64,000 bases of DNA. It comes from Methanomicrobiales archaeon. Lineage in GTDB: Archaea > Halobacteriota > Methanomicrobia > Methanomicrobiales > JACTUA01. Shown here piece by piece: positions 9,090-16,385 of the stretch; the first letter of the stretch is position 1; every line of letters begins with the position of its first letter. A program made the position numbers and the translations under genes. The notes beneath the pieces were generated by a model, which was not told the DNA's origin, made no database searches, and saw only the letters and a program-made list of their open reading frames with translations. The stretch spans positions 62,001 through 126,000 of the forward strand of contig JACTUA010000005.1 in assembly GCA_015660865.1 (NCBI GenBank), in the 5' to 3' direction.

Positions 9090-10186
9090 CGGGAGCCCTC
9101 CAATGCCCTCACCAGTTCATCCGGTGTGTGGAGCTCCCCGCCGAGCTTGGGGATGGGGATGACCGGCACATCGGTGTGCCGCTCCATCTCCCGGGCCATC
9201 TGCCCGAGGTTCATCTCGGGGACGAGGAATGACTTCGCCTCCGGGAACTCCGAGAGGGCGAACTCGGGAAAGGGCCAGACGACGCGGAGCTGGAGGTGCC
9301 CGATCTCCTCTTTCGGCCGGTCGTGGAGCACCTGGTGCACCGTGCGGGTCGGCGCCCCGTAGGAGACAAAGACCTGCTCCGCGTCCGGGCTCGTGACCCG
9401 GTAATCCGCTATCTCCTTCCGTGCCGATTCCACCTTCCGGACGAGGCGCATCACGAGCTTCTCATGGGCCTTCGGGTTCGTGGTCGCAGGGTAGCCGCGC
9501 TCGTCGTGGGTGAGGCCGGTCACGTGGACCCCGTATCCTTCCCCAAAGACCGGGAAGCCCGGAATATCATCCCCGCCCGCTTTGAAAGGCATGGTGCCTG
9601 GATCGAGCTTCTTCCTCCCGATCACCTCCACCGAATCGGGGATGGTCAGCCTCTCCCGCATGTGGCCGATGATCTCATCGCCCATGAGGAAGGTGGGGAC
9701 CCGGTAGCGCTCGGAGAGGTTGAACGCCTTCACCGTGAGCTCGAACATCTCCTGGACCGAGGCAGGGGAGAGCGCGATGATGCTGTAGTCCCCGTGGGAC
9801 CCGAACCGGCACTGGAGCATGTCCCCCTGGGCCCCGAGGGTGGGCTGGCCCGTCGAGGGGCCGCCCCGCTGGATGTTCACGATGACACAGGGGGTCTCGG
9901 TCATGGCCGCGTATCCGATGTTCTCCATCATCAGGGAGAAGCCGGGCCCGCTCGTGGCCGTCATGGCGCGGGCACCCGTCCAGGAGGCACCGATCACCGC
10001 CGCGATGGAGGCGATCTCGTCCTCCATCTGGATGAAGACCCCCTTCGTCTTCGGGAGCTTCACCGCCATGTGCTCCGCAACCTCGGTTGAAGGGGTGATG
10101 GGGTAGCCTGCAAAGAACCGGCAGCCGGCTGCGAGCGCCCCTTCGGCGCAGGCGGTGTTCCCCTGCATGAACTCGAGCCGGCTCAA
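9086..10186 (-). CDS. korA: 2-oxoglutarate:ferredoxin oxidoreductase alpha subunit
   Basis: A 366-residue alpha subunit of the separate-subunit type. FMQGNTACAEGALAAGCRFFAGYPITPSTE is the standard opening, then ATSGPGFSLMMENIGYAAMTETPCVI and RGGPSTGQPT, which shape the active site with the beta subunit. The C-terminal domain ends in AREMERHTDV. It begins four bases inside the korD stop and overlaps korB, so korDABC behaves as one translational unit. 2-oxoglutarate specificity rests on the neighbouring sucCD and fumarase genes. Confidence 0.92.
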   Translation of the reverse strand: MSRLEFMQGNTACAEGALAAGCRFFAGYPITPSTEVAEHMAVKLPKTKGVFIQMEDEIASIAAVIGASWTGARAMTATSGPGFSLMMENIGYAAMTETPCVIVNIQRGGPSTGQPTLGAQGDMLQCRFGSHGDYSIIALSPASVQEMFELTVKAFNLSERYRVPTFLMGDEIIGHMRERLTIPDSVEVIGRKKLDPGTMPFKAGGDDIPGFPVFGEGYGVHVTGLTHDERGYPATTNPKAHEKLVMRLVRKVESARKEIADYRVTSPDAEQVFVSYGAPTRTVHQVLHDRPKEEIGHLQLRVVWPFPEFALSEFPEAKSFLVPEMNLGQMAREMERHTDVPVIPIPKLGGELHTPDELVRALEGSR

Positions 10187-10455
10187 AACTCGATCACCAC
10201 CTTCTGGGGTTCGTTCTCCTTCTCGTCATCCCACCGGATGGCCTGGTCCGGGCAGATCATCTGGCAGAGGCCGCAGACGGTCCGGCCATAGAGGCGCTGG
10301 AGCCGGCAGTTGGGGCAGCGCTCGGGCCGGTCGAGCTCGGGGATGATGATCCCCCGCTCGTTCTGGTCCTTCCCCTCCTTGAAGATCCGGTAAGGGCAGA
10401 CGAGCATGCAGAGGTTGCACCCCTTGCACCGGTCGCTGTCGATGACGAGCTTCAT
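10183..10455 (-). CDS. korD: 2-oxoglutarate:ferredoxin oxidoreductase delta (ferredoxin) subunit
   Basis: A 90-residue ferredoxin-like subunit carrying electrons for KorABC. A first 4Fe-4S motif CKGCNLCMLVCP lies near the N-terminus. The second is spread out: RCPNC, a ten-residue gap, then CGLCQMICP, so five cysteines are available where four are usual. I take ATG 10455 as the start, because the extra N-terminal residues reaching 10578 read through the fumarase beta end and do not fit the family. It sits ten bases after the fumarase beta stop, in the same transcript. Confidence 0.88.
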   Translation of the reverse strand: MKLVIDSDRCKGCNLCMLVCPYRIFKEGKDQNERGIIIPELDRPERCPNCRLQRLYGRTVCGLCQMICPDQAIRWDDEKENEPQKVVIEF

Positions 10456-10465
10456 GGTATGGTTC

Positions 10466-11011
10466 CTAGAGAGTATGGAACCGTGCCTGACATTGTGCTT
10501 TCGCTTCCTCCCGGACCCTGCCAAAGAGGTCGTTCCCGTAGGCGTCGATCCCCACCACGAGAGGCAGGTGATCGACATCGATCACCCAGACCGCCTCGGC
10601 CATGCCGAGTTCGGGGAAGTGGACTCCCTTGAGACACATTCGCGAAGCGGCAAGGGCTGCGCACCCGCCCGTGAAGGCAAGGTACACCGCCTTTCCCTGG
10701 AGGAGATTGACGACTCCTCCCCCCATGCCTCCTTTCCCGATGATCCCCCTGACACCTGCATCGATCAGGAACTTGGTCAGGGAATCCATCCTCGCCGAGG
10801 TCGTGGGACCGGCGGCAATGATCCTTTCCCCGGCGACTACGGGCCCGCAATGGTAGACAACGGCACCCCGGGGATCGAAGGGGATGCCCTCCTCCTGCAT
10901 CCGCAGGTGGGCCTCGTCCCTCGCCGTGTACACGATCCCCGACAGGGTGATCCTGTCACCGGCCCGGAGGGAGAGGATCTCATCGCCCAGGGGGGTGGTG
11001 AGATCGATCAC
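10466..11011 (-). CDS. Class I fumarase beta (C-terminal) subunit
   Basis: A 181-residue beta subunit of the two-part iron-sulfur fumarate hydratase. From the GTG start it reads VIDLTTPLGDEILSLRAGDRITLSG. Family motifs GPVVAGERIIAAGPTTSARMD and GKGGMGGGVV follow, and the end is VDHLPLVVGIDAYGNDL. The start is GTG 11011 (GTGA overlap with the alpha subunit stop) with GGAGGT six bases ahead. A tartrate dehydratase beta subunit would look similar, but the 2-oxoglutarate operon context favours fumarase. Confidence 0.9.
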   Translation of the reverse strand: MIDLTTPLGDEILSLRAGDRITLSGIVYTARDEAHLRMQEEGIPFDPRGAVVYHCGPVVAGERIIAAGPTTSARMDSLTKFLIDAGVRGIIGKGGMGGGVVNLLQGKAVYLAFTGGCAALAASRMCLKGVHFPELGMAEAVWVIDVDHLPLVVGIDAYGNDLFGRVREEAKAQCQARFHTL

Positions 11012-11850
11012 TTCCTTACCTCCACGACCCTCGTTGCCCGTCGGCAGGCCCAGCACTGGACGTTCACCGCAACGGGGAGGGATGCGGTATGGCAGGCGCC
11101 TTTCTTCACCTTCACGGCAAGGGCCGTTATGTCCCCGCCGAGCCCCATGGGCCCTATGCCGAGGGCGTTCACCGCGTCGCAGAGCTCCTGTTCGAAGGGG
11201 TCCATGGTATCGATGGGGAGGAGGAGGGCCTCTTTGGAGAGAGCCGCAACTCCGTCAAAGGTGGAACCTATTCCCACCCCGAGGATCACGGGCGGGCAGG
11301 GCTTTCCTCCCGCAAGGGCAACCGTCTCGACGACGAACTGCTTCACCTCACTCGTCCGCGTGGGGAGGAGCATCCCGATCCGAGAGACATTCTCGGAACC
11401 GGCCCCCTTGGGAAGGACCGTGACGGTGAGCCTCTCTCCGGGCCTGACACGGATAGCCGGGATCCCCGGGCCCGTGTTGTCACCGGTATTCTTTCGGGTG
11501 CAGGGGTCCACGGTATTCGGGCGCAGGGGTATCTTCTCTGTTGCGATCCGTACCCCGCGGGCGAGCGCCTCTTCGAGAGCCCGGGTATAGGGAACATTGG
11601 GGGGCAGGGTGAGGTAGACGACCGGGATGCCGGTATCCTGGCAGATCAGGGATCTGCCCTTCCTTGCGAGCTCGATGTTCGCGAGGATGTTCTCAAACTC
11701 CCCGCGGGCTACCGGGTTCCTCTCACGCCCGTATGCCGACCGTATCGCCCGTTCAATGTCATCGGGGAGCCGGACCTCGGCCTCGGCGAGAGCATCAGCC
11801 GTAGCATCCGCGACAGCCGTGAGGAGGGCCGGGTCATCGGGATGATGCAT
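11008..11850 (-). CDS. Class I fumarase alpha (N-terminal) subunit
   Basis: A 280-residue alpha subunit binding the 4Fe-4S cluster of fumarase, which interconverts malate and fumarate. ICQDTGIPVVYLTL supplies the first cluster cysteine, and later PVILGVGIGSTFDGVAALSKEALL and PMGLGGDITALAVKV match the family. The ATG at 11850 is chosen because a TATA box lies 25-32 bases upstream, which makes the message nearly leaderless; longer versions run back into the L10e gene region. It is the first gene of the run fumarase-korDABC-sucCD-dacZ. Confidence 0.92.
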   Translation of the reverse strand: MHHPDDPALLTAVADATADALAEAEVRLPDDIERAIRSAYGRERNPVARGEFENILANIELARKGRSLICQDTGIPVVYLTLPPNVPYTRALEEALARGVRIATEKIPLRPNTVDPCTRKNTGDNTGPGIPAIRVRPGERLTVTVLPKGAGSENVSRIGMLLPTRTSEVKQFVVETVALAGGKPCPPVILGVGIGSTFDGVAALSKEALLLPIDTMDPFEQELCDAVNALGIGPMGLGGDITALAVKVKKGACHTASLPVAVNVQCWACRRATRVVEVRK

Positions 11851-11874
11851 TATAGAGAAATGGAGAACTGTGGC

Positions 11875-11882
11875 GATATAAA
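11875..11882 (-). promoter_or_regulatory. TATA box of the fumarase-kor-suc run
   Basis: On the minus strand TTTATATC is centred about 29 bases before the fumarase alpha ATG (11850). With the usual 25-base spacing, transcription would start near 11854, giving a leader of only a few bases. No ribosome-binding site is then expected, and none is seen. Confidence 0.6.
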
Positions 11883-11941
11883 TGTGGATGAATGTATTCC
11901 AGTACCAGATGAAAAAAAGATGATGATGGGGGTTGGAGAAG

Positions 11942-12709
11942 TCAGGTCTTCGATTTTTCAGGGTGCTTCTCGTGGCGCTTCTCGCCAGGCTTCTCGCCGC
12001 CCTTCTCGGCTCCCTTTTCAGGTGCCTTCTCGGCATGCTTCTCGCCGGGCTTCCCTGCTCCCTTCTCGGCATGCTTCTCGCCCGGTTTCTCGGCTCCCTT
12101 CTCCCCGGCCGCTTCAGGGGCCTCCTCGGCAGCCGCCGCGGGGGCGACCGGCGGGGCGACGACCTTCTCCTCGGCGATCTTCACATGGGTCGCCCGGATG
12201 CCCGAGACCTTGTGCTCGGTAATCTCGATCCGTGAGGGACTGGGGAGCTTGTGACTGCCGTGGCGCAGGGCGTCCTTCACCTTCTCCATGTTCTGGGTCA
12301 GGGTGTAGACCGAGAGGATCTTCTGGCCCGGGTAGACCCGTGCCGCGGAGCCCACGGCCTTCCCGAAGGAGAGGCGCATGCCCTCGGAGACACGGTCTGC
12401 GCCGGCGCCCGTCGCCTGCTTGTTCTCCCGGAGGATGTGGTGGGGGTAGACCCGGATCTTCAGCCTGAAGTTCGCCCGGCCCAGCTCCTGGAGCCGGCGG
12501 TTGATGACGATGCGGGCCGCCTCGAGGGCCGTATGCCGGATCTGGCACCCCTCCAGGACGATGAGGGAGAGTTCCAGGGGGAACTCCTCGGTGAGGTTTC
12601 CCATGTCGAACTGGACCAGCTTGGACCCGGGTACGCCACCCATGTATTCACGCCGCGTGTATGCCATCTTGGCGAGGTTCCTGTACATCCTTCCCGGTTT
12701 CCTGACCAT
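11942..12709 (-). CDS. rpl10e: Ribosomal protein L10e (uL16) with long charged tail
   Basis: Residues 1-177 are a normal archaeal L10e, the uL16 protein of the large subunit near the peptidyl-transferase and 5S RNA region: [49 protein letters not shown], and a core around [16 protein letters not shown]. Family members usually stop at about 170-175 residues. This one adds about 78 residues of Ala, Glu, Lys, Pro, Gly and His in imperfect repeats such as [10 protein letters not shown]. The tail is built from repeated GAG-AAG codons, has no predicted fold and is probably disordered. Upstream are a strong TATA box and three 16-base repeats that may be a control site. The frame is intact, so a frameshift artefact is unlikely. 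Confidence 0.93.
   Translation of the reverse strand: MVRKPGRMYRNLAKMAYTRREYMGGVPGSKLVQFDMGNLTEEFPLELSLIVLEGCQIRHTALEAARIVINRRLQELGRANFRLKIRVYPHHILRENKQATGAGADRVSEGMRLSFGKAVGSAARVYPGQKILSVYTLTQNMEKVKDALRHGSHKLPSPSRIEITEHKVSGIRATHVKIAEEKVVAPPVAPAAAAEEAPEAAGEKGAEKPGEKHAEKGAGKPGEKHAEKAPEKGAEKGGEKPGEKRHEKHPEKSKT
11945..12178 (-). repeat. Low-complexity codon repeat encoding the L10e tail
   Basis: The plus strand repeats CTTCTCG every 9-15 bases, corresponding to Glu-Lys pairs. Units such as [10 protein letters not shown] recur at residues 209-218 and again, with changes, at 221-230 and 241-250. It looks like slippage or unequal-crossover growth of an in-frame repeat. Confidence 0.7.
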
Positions 12710-12723
12710 TGGAGAACACCCTC

Positions 12724-12780
12724 ACGGGACTTCGTGCTCACGAAACTTCGTCCTTACGAACCTTCGTGCTTTATAAAAAG
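12724..12780 (-). promoter_or_regulatory. L10e promoter with three 16-base near-palindromic repeats
   Basis: On the minus strand, TTTTTATAAAGC (12769-12780) is a TATA box. It is followed by three copies of a 12-base near-palindrome with 4-base spacers: ACGAAGGTTCGT (12767-12756), ACGAAGTTTCGT (12751-12740) and ACGAAGTCCCGT (12735-12724). The same bases can be read as TTCGT-N4-ACGAA palindromes. The first copy lies between the TATA box and the expected start site (~12747); the others fall at or after it, within the leader. This fits either a repressor operator or small hairpins in the message. Confidence 0.6.
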
Positions 12781-12803
12781 GAGGTCTGGTTTCATAAACC
12801 TTG

Positions 12804-13562
12804 CTAATCCGAGGATCCACCGGAGATCAGATCGAGGACATGGCGCCGGATCTCGACGAAGTCCGCGCAGGTCCGGTCCCTCGGGTGCGGACATTTCTGC
12901 ACGGGGACGATCTCGCGGATCCTCCCGGGCCTCTCGGTGAGGACCACGATCCGGTCGGCGAGGAAGACCGCCTCGTCGACACTGTGGGTGACGAAGAGGA
13001 TGGTCTTCCGGGTCTTTCTCCAGATCTCCTGGAGCTCCGTCTGCATCAGGTTCCTCGTCTGGGCGTCGAGGGCCCCGAAGGGCTCGTCCATGAGGAGGGC
13101 CGCGGGCTCGGTCGCGAGCGCCCGGGCGACCGCAACCCGCTGCCGCATCCCGCCCGAGAGCTCGTACGGGAGGTTCCTCTCGAATGAGGCGAGGCCGACC
13201 AGGTCCAGGTACTTCCTTGCAACGGCAAACCGTTCCTCCCGGTCCCTCCCCTGCACCTCCAGCCCGAAGGAGACGTTATCGAGGACCGTCCGCCACGGGA
13301 AGAGGGAGTACTCCTGGAAGATCATGGCGATCCGACGCGAAGGGCCTGAGAGGGCCTCGCCGTCCACCTGGATCGATCCCGTGGTGGGGGTGTCGAGGCC
13401 GGCGATGATCCGGAGGAGGGTCGTCTTCCCGCACCCCGACGGCCCGAGGATGCAGAGGAACTCCTCGTCATCGACTGTCAGGTTGATCCCATCGAGAGCC
13501 GGGACCTGCTCGCCGGTCCCGGTGACAAAGACCTTGGAGAGGTCGCGGATAGCGAGCTTCAC
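12804..13562 (-). CDS. ABC importer ATP-binding protein (nitrate/sulfonate/taurine type)
   Basis: A 252-residue ATPase of the SsuB/TauB/NrtD class. The Walker A GPSGCGKTTLLRI, Q-loop IFQEYSLFPW, signature LSGGMRQRVAVARAL, Walker B ALLMDEPFGALD and H-loop FVTHSVDEAVFL are all intact. It drives uptake by the permease encoded upstream, whose stop it overlaps by four bases (13559-13562). The substrate cannot be read from the ATPase: sulfonates, nitrate, taurine, bicarbonate or a thiamine precursor are all possible for this class. Confidence 0.93.
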   Translation of the reverse strand: MKLAIRDLSKVFVTGTGEQVPALDGINLTVDDEEFLCILGPSGCGKTTLLRIIAGLDTPTTGSIQVDGEALSGPSRRIAMIFQEYSLFPWRTVLDNVSFGLEVQGRDREERFAVARKYLDLVGLASFERNLPYELSGGMRQRVAVARALATEPAALLMDEPFGALDAQTRNLMQTELQEIWRKTRKTILFVTHSVDEAVFLADRIVVLTERPGRIREIVPVQKCPHPRDRTCADFVEIRRHVLDLISGGSSD

Positions 13563-14320
13563 CGCTCGAGCCCCCTCCAGCAGAACCAGCGATCCTCGAC
13601 CGAGCGGAAGAGGAGGTCAAAGGCGATCCCGATGATCCCGATGGTGATCATCCCGGCGATGATGTAGTGCATCTGCCCGAAGTTGTATGCATAGAGGGTC
13701 AGGTAGCCGAGGCCAGAGGTGGTCCCGGGGAGCCACTCTGCAGCGATGACGCACATCCAGGCGATCCCGAACCCGACCCGGAGGCCGGTCCAGATGGTGG
13801 GAGCCGCCCCGGGCAGGACCACCTTTGCAAGGACCTGCCGCTCGGATGCCCCGAGGGTCTGGGCCACCTCGACCCAGGTCTTCTTGATCGCCCTCACGCC
13901 GTCGATGGTATTGAGGAGGATGGGGAAGAAGGCGCCAAGGAAAATAATGAAGATCATGGAGTTGATTCCCACCGAGAACCAGGCGATGGCGAGGGGGCCC
14001 CACGCGAGGGGAGGGATCGGCCGGAGGAGCTGGATGGTGGTGTCCGCGAGGGCGTCAAGGCGCCGGGACCACCCCATCCCGACCCCGAGGGGTATCGCGA
14101 TGGCAAGGGCCACCAGGAAACCGGCCCCCACCCTCTCGAGGGATACCATGGCATTGTGCAGCAGGCTCCCGGTCCCCAGGATATCGATCGTGGGGGAGAG
14201 GAGCACCGGGAGCACGGTCTCCAGCCTCGGGAGGATGAACTGGTTGTTGATGAACCGCGCCGCGATCTCCCAGACAATAAGGATGAGGATGGGGAGGAGG
14301 ATGCCGAGAGGTCTTCTCAT
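13559..14320 (-). CDS. ABC importer permease (nitrate/sulfonate/taurine type)
   Basis: A 253-residue inner-membrane permease of the SsuC/TauC class with about six membrane segments. It starts RRPLGILLPILILIVWEIAARF. The cytoplasmic EAA-type loop is ADTLGASERQVLAKVVLPGAAPTI-like (seen as AQTLGASERQVLAKVVLPGA), the contact site for the ATPase. It lies five bases after the binding-protein gene and overlaps the ATPase gene, so the three form one unit. The ATG at 14320 fits the usual permease N-terminus. Confidence 0.92.
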   Translation of the reverse strand: MRRPLGILLPILILIVWEIAARFINNQFILPRLETVLPVLLSPTIDILGTGSLLHNAMVSLERVGAGFLVALAIAIPLGVGMGWSRRLDALADTTIQLLRPIPPLAWGPLAIAWFSVGINSMIFIIFLGAFFPILLNTIDGVRAIKKTWVEVAQTLGASERQVLAKVVLPGAAPTIWTGLRVGFGIAWMCVIAAEWLPGTTSGLGYLTLYAYNFGQMHYIIAGMITIGIIGIAFDLLFRSVEDRWFCWRGLER

Positions 14321-14325
14321 GCCCT

Positions 14326-15531
14326 CTAAGCCTGTACCTCCTTCACGGATAAACCGCTCTCCTCAAGGGCGTACCGGAGCATGACGTCCTGGATGGACCC
14401 CTTGCCGGGCGCCGCCATCACGATGGGCTTTCCTGCGGCCGACCGCTCCTTCGCCCACTGGACGAAGGAGTCCCAGTCCGTTGCAGGTGAGGATGTGACA
14501 ACGACAACCCCCGAGCCCTCGTTGTTCAGGGCCATGAGGATCTTGAGCGGGGTTCCCTGGTCAATGGCCGAGATGGCGGGTGGATTCCCGACGTAGGCCA
14601 TCTGGATGGTCTTCGTTGCCGCGAGCTGCATCAGCTGGGGCCCGGCATCGGCCGGGATGAGCTTCAGGGTGGCCACCTTCTGGCCTTTCACCAGGAGGTC
14701 CACGAGATCCGGCCTCGTGGCCGTCGGGTCCTCCGGCTTCAGCGCGATCCCATAGGTATCGTTGAAGTACTGCCATTTCTTCACCGCCACGAAGAGAGAT
14801 GCGTGGTGGTCAGAGAGGAGATACCCGACCCCGACGGGGTTTGCCTCAGCGGGGGGGACGGCAATGCTCGACGCGTTGATCATGGCCATGGCACGGTCGT
14901 ACGGGCCGGTGTCGAAGAGGAGGGCCTTCGTCTGGTCATCGGTGGTGTTCTTCAGGGTCCCGGTGATGGTGCCCAGCTCGCGGAGGGCATACACGAACTC
15001 CAGCTGGCCGCCCATCCATTGCTCGGAGGGCTCGTTCACGAACTTGACCGTGGGAAATGACCGTTCCAGGATCTCAACCGAGGATACCGTGATATTCCCG
15101 TAGGTGAAGTTCCCCTTCCCGGCGAGCCATTCTGCGGTGATATCCGCCGCCTCCGACTGGTGGTCGTTGATATACCGGGTGGCGAGGATGGTCGCCGCCC
15201 CCATGGCGTCCACGAAGGCCGGGTTGCTGTTCATAAAGTCGGTGCGGCTCGTGAGCACGCAGCACGGGTGGTTCTTCCACCGGTCATCGGGCGGGAGGTT
15301 GCCCGAGTACGTGATGACCCTCCCGATGCCGGCCACCGGTGCCACCTCCACGAAGGGCTGCCACGCGATGTACCCGTCGATCTGCTTCGTCGCAAGGAGG
15401 GTGGGCATGGGGCCGGTACCCTTGGTGTAGAGGATCCCTACGTCGCCGGTTGCCTGCTGTGTGGTGGTGCATCCGGCGGCGATGAGGAGGACCGCCAGGC
15501 ACCCGAGGAGGAGAAGTCGCATCCCTTTCAT
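14326..15531 (-). CDS. ABC importer substrate-binding lipoprotein, apparently circularly permuted
   Basis: A 401-residue extracytoplasmic binding protein with a lipoprotein signal, MRLLLLGCLAVLLIAAGC, cleaved before Cys21. The usual SsuA/TauA/NMT1 order is reversed. Residues 27-215, immediately after the signal, resemble the second half of such proteins (MPTLLATKQIDGYIAWQPF, then the C-terminal helices). Residues 232-401 resemble the first half (VGVGYLLSDHHASLFVAV, MAYVGNPPAISAIDQG, LNNEGSGVVVV, GKGSIQDVMLRYALEESGL). The protein then stops where the first half should continue into the second. Both halves look complete, so the fold could still close as one permuted two-lobe protein. It is divergent from the regulator at 15818. 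Confidence 0.85.
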   Translation of the reverse strand: MKGMRLLLLGCLAVLLIAAGCTTTQQATGDVGILYTKGTGPMPTLLATKQIDGYIAWQPFVEVAPVAGIGRVITYSGNLPPDDRWKNHPCCVLTSRTDFMNSNPAFVDAMGAATILATRYINDHQSEAADITAEWLAGKGNFTYGNITVSSVEILERSFPTVKFVNEPSEQWMGGQLEFVYALRELGTITGTLKNTTDDQTKALLFDTGPYDRAMAMINASSIAVPPAEANPVGVGYLLSDHHASLFVAVKKWQYFNDTYGIALKPEDPTATRPDLVDLLVKGQKVATLKLIPADAGPQLMQLAATKTIQMAYVGNPPAISAIDQGTPLKILMALNNEGSGVVVVTSSPATDWDSFVQWAKERSAAGKPIVMAAPGKGSIQDVMLRYALEESGLSVKEVQA

Positions 15532-15556
15532 ACAAGGTAATTAAACCCGGTAAGCT

Positions 15557-15564
15557 CATAAAAT
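15557..15564 (-). promoter_or_regulatory. TATA box for the ABC importer genes
   Basis: ATTTTATG on the minus strand, 26-33 bases before the lipoprotein ATG at 15531, predicts a nearly leaderless message. It is about 80 bases from the nearest TGTCCA palindrome at 15647. Confidence 0.45.
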
Positions 15565-15646
15565 GTTCCATTTTATCTCAAAAACGTCTACAATAAGATA
15601 TTATTATGATTATGTTGATACAGAACGCATCCTTTTTCTTCTTTTA

Positions 15647-15741
15647 TGTCCAGTTTATACAAATGGACATCCCCGTGTCCAGTTTGTAGAAATGGACATC
15701 CCCATGTCCAGTTCGATAGAAATGGACATCTTTATGTCCAG
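15647..15741. promoter_or_regulatory. Array of TGTCCA/TGGACA palindromes between importer and regulator
   Basis: Three successive units begin at 15647, 15676 and 15705 (spacing 29 bases), with a half unit at 15735. Each has TGTCCA, an 11-12 base A/T-rich middle (GTTTATACAAA in the first) and TGGACA, joined by TCCCC. A repeated palindrome in a divergent gap is what a dimeric regulator's binding array looks like. The nearest candidate is the XRE-type protein encoded at 15818. The middle of the first unit also resembles a TATA box. Confidence 0.7.
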
Positions 15742-15817
15742 TCTGAGTCAGGAGAAGCATTCCTGTTGGACAAGAAGGTTTTTCGTCCGGGAGAAGTATC
15801 CTTTCTGTGTCAGTTCC

Positions 15818-16354
15818 ATGGTCCGCCTTGACCCCATCGACCGCCTCCTCCGGGCATCCATGCTCTCGGACGAGGACTTCGTGGCAACGCTGAACGGGAT
15901 CCTGAAGACCGACATGAGGATGACCGTCCGCGAGCTCTCGGAGCGGAGCGGGATCGCCGCCTCCTCCCTGTACAAGATCCTCCACGGGGAGCGGTCCCCC
16001 AACCTCTCCACCCTCCGCGCCATCGTGGGCGCCCTGCGGCTTGTCTCGAACCCGGGGGGGGAAGAGGAGTTCATCGGGGTTATCGCGGCACGCCAGACGC
16101 TGGACGGGATCGAGGAGCGGGTGGCCGAGGTGGACGGGAAGAGGGTCAGGGTGCGGGAGTACGCGGTCCATACCATCGAGGACGCAATCGTTGCCGCGGT
16201 CAGGGCGGAGCGGGAGGGCGCCCGGGGCATCGTCTGCGCCCCCATCGTCTCCTCGACCATCGAGGAGCTCGTCTCGATCCCCGTGGCGACCATCGTCCCG
16301 CGGGAGAGCGTCCAGCAGGCCATCGAGCTCGCGGCCCGGAAGGCATGGCATTAA
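15818..16354 (+). CDS. XRE-type HTH regulator with C-terminal domain of unknown function
   Basis: A 178-residue DNA-binding protein. Residues ~35-75 form a Cro/XRE helix-turn-helix (MTVRELSERSGIAASSLYKILHGERSPNLSTLRAIV). The C-terminal ~100 residues (RVRVREYAVHTIEDAIVAAVRAEREGARGIVCAPIVSSTIEELVSIPVATIVP) form an alpha/beta ligand-domain-like region that I do not recognise. I start at ATG 15818; the frame continues upstream to 15563 but that part crosses the palindrome array and reads as non-protein. There is no good ribosome site. It is divergent from the ABC importer, which it may control together with itself. argH follows 31 bases after the stop. Confidence 0.75.
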   Translation: MVRLDPIDRLLRASMLSDEDFVATLNGILKTDMRMTVRELSERSGIAASSLYKILHGERSPNLSTLRAIVGALRLVSNPGGEEEFIGVIAARQTLDGIEERVAEVDGKRVRVREYAVHTIEDAIVAAVRAEREGARGIVCAPIVSSTIEELVSIPVATIVPRESVQQAIELAARKAWH

Positions 16355-16385
16355 GGGGCGCGTGCCGGAACATGTAGGTGAGAGG

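Noticed and set aside
12937-13635. 232-codon plus-strand frame opposite the ABC ATPase
   Set aside because: Arg/Ser/Pro-rich shadow of a well-supported minus-strand gene.
15647-15741. CRISPR array
   Set aside because: The units are adjacent palindromes without unique spacers of typical length, and no cas genes are in the window.
16041-16385. N-terminal extension of argH upstream of 16386
   Set aside because: The added residues are Ser/Arg/Pro-rich and overlap the regulator in another phase; a good ribosome site precedes 16386.
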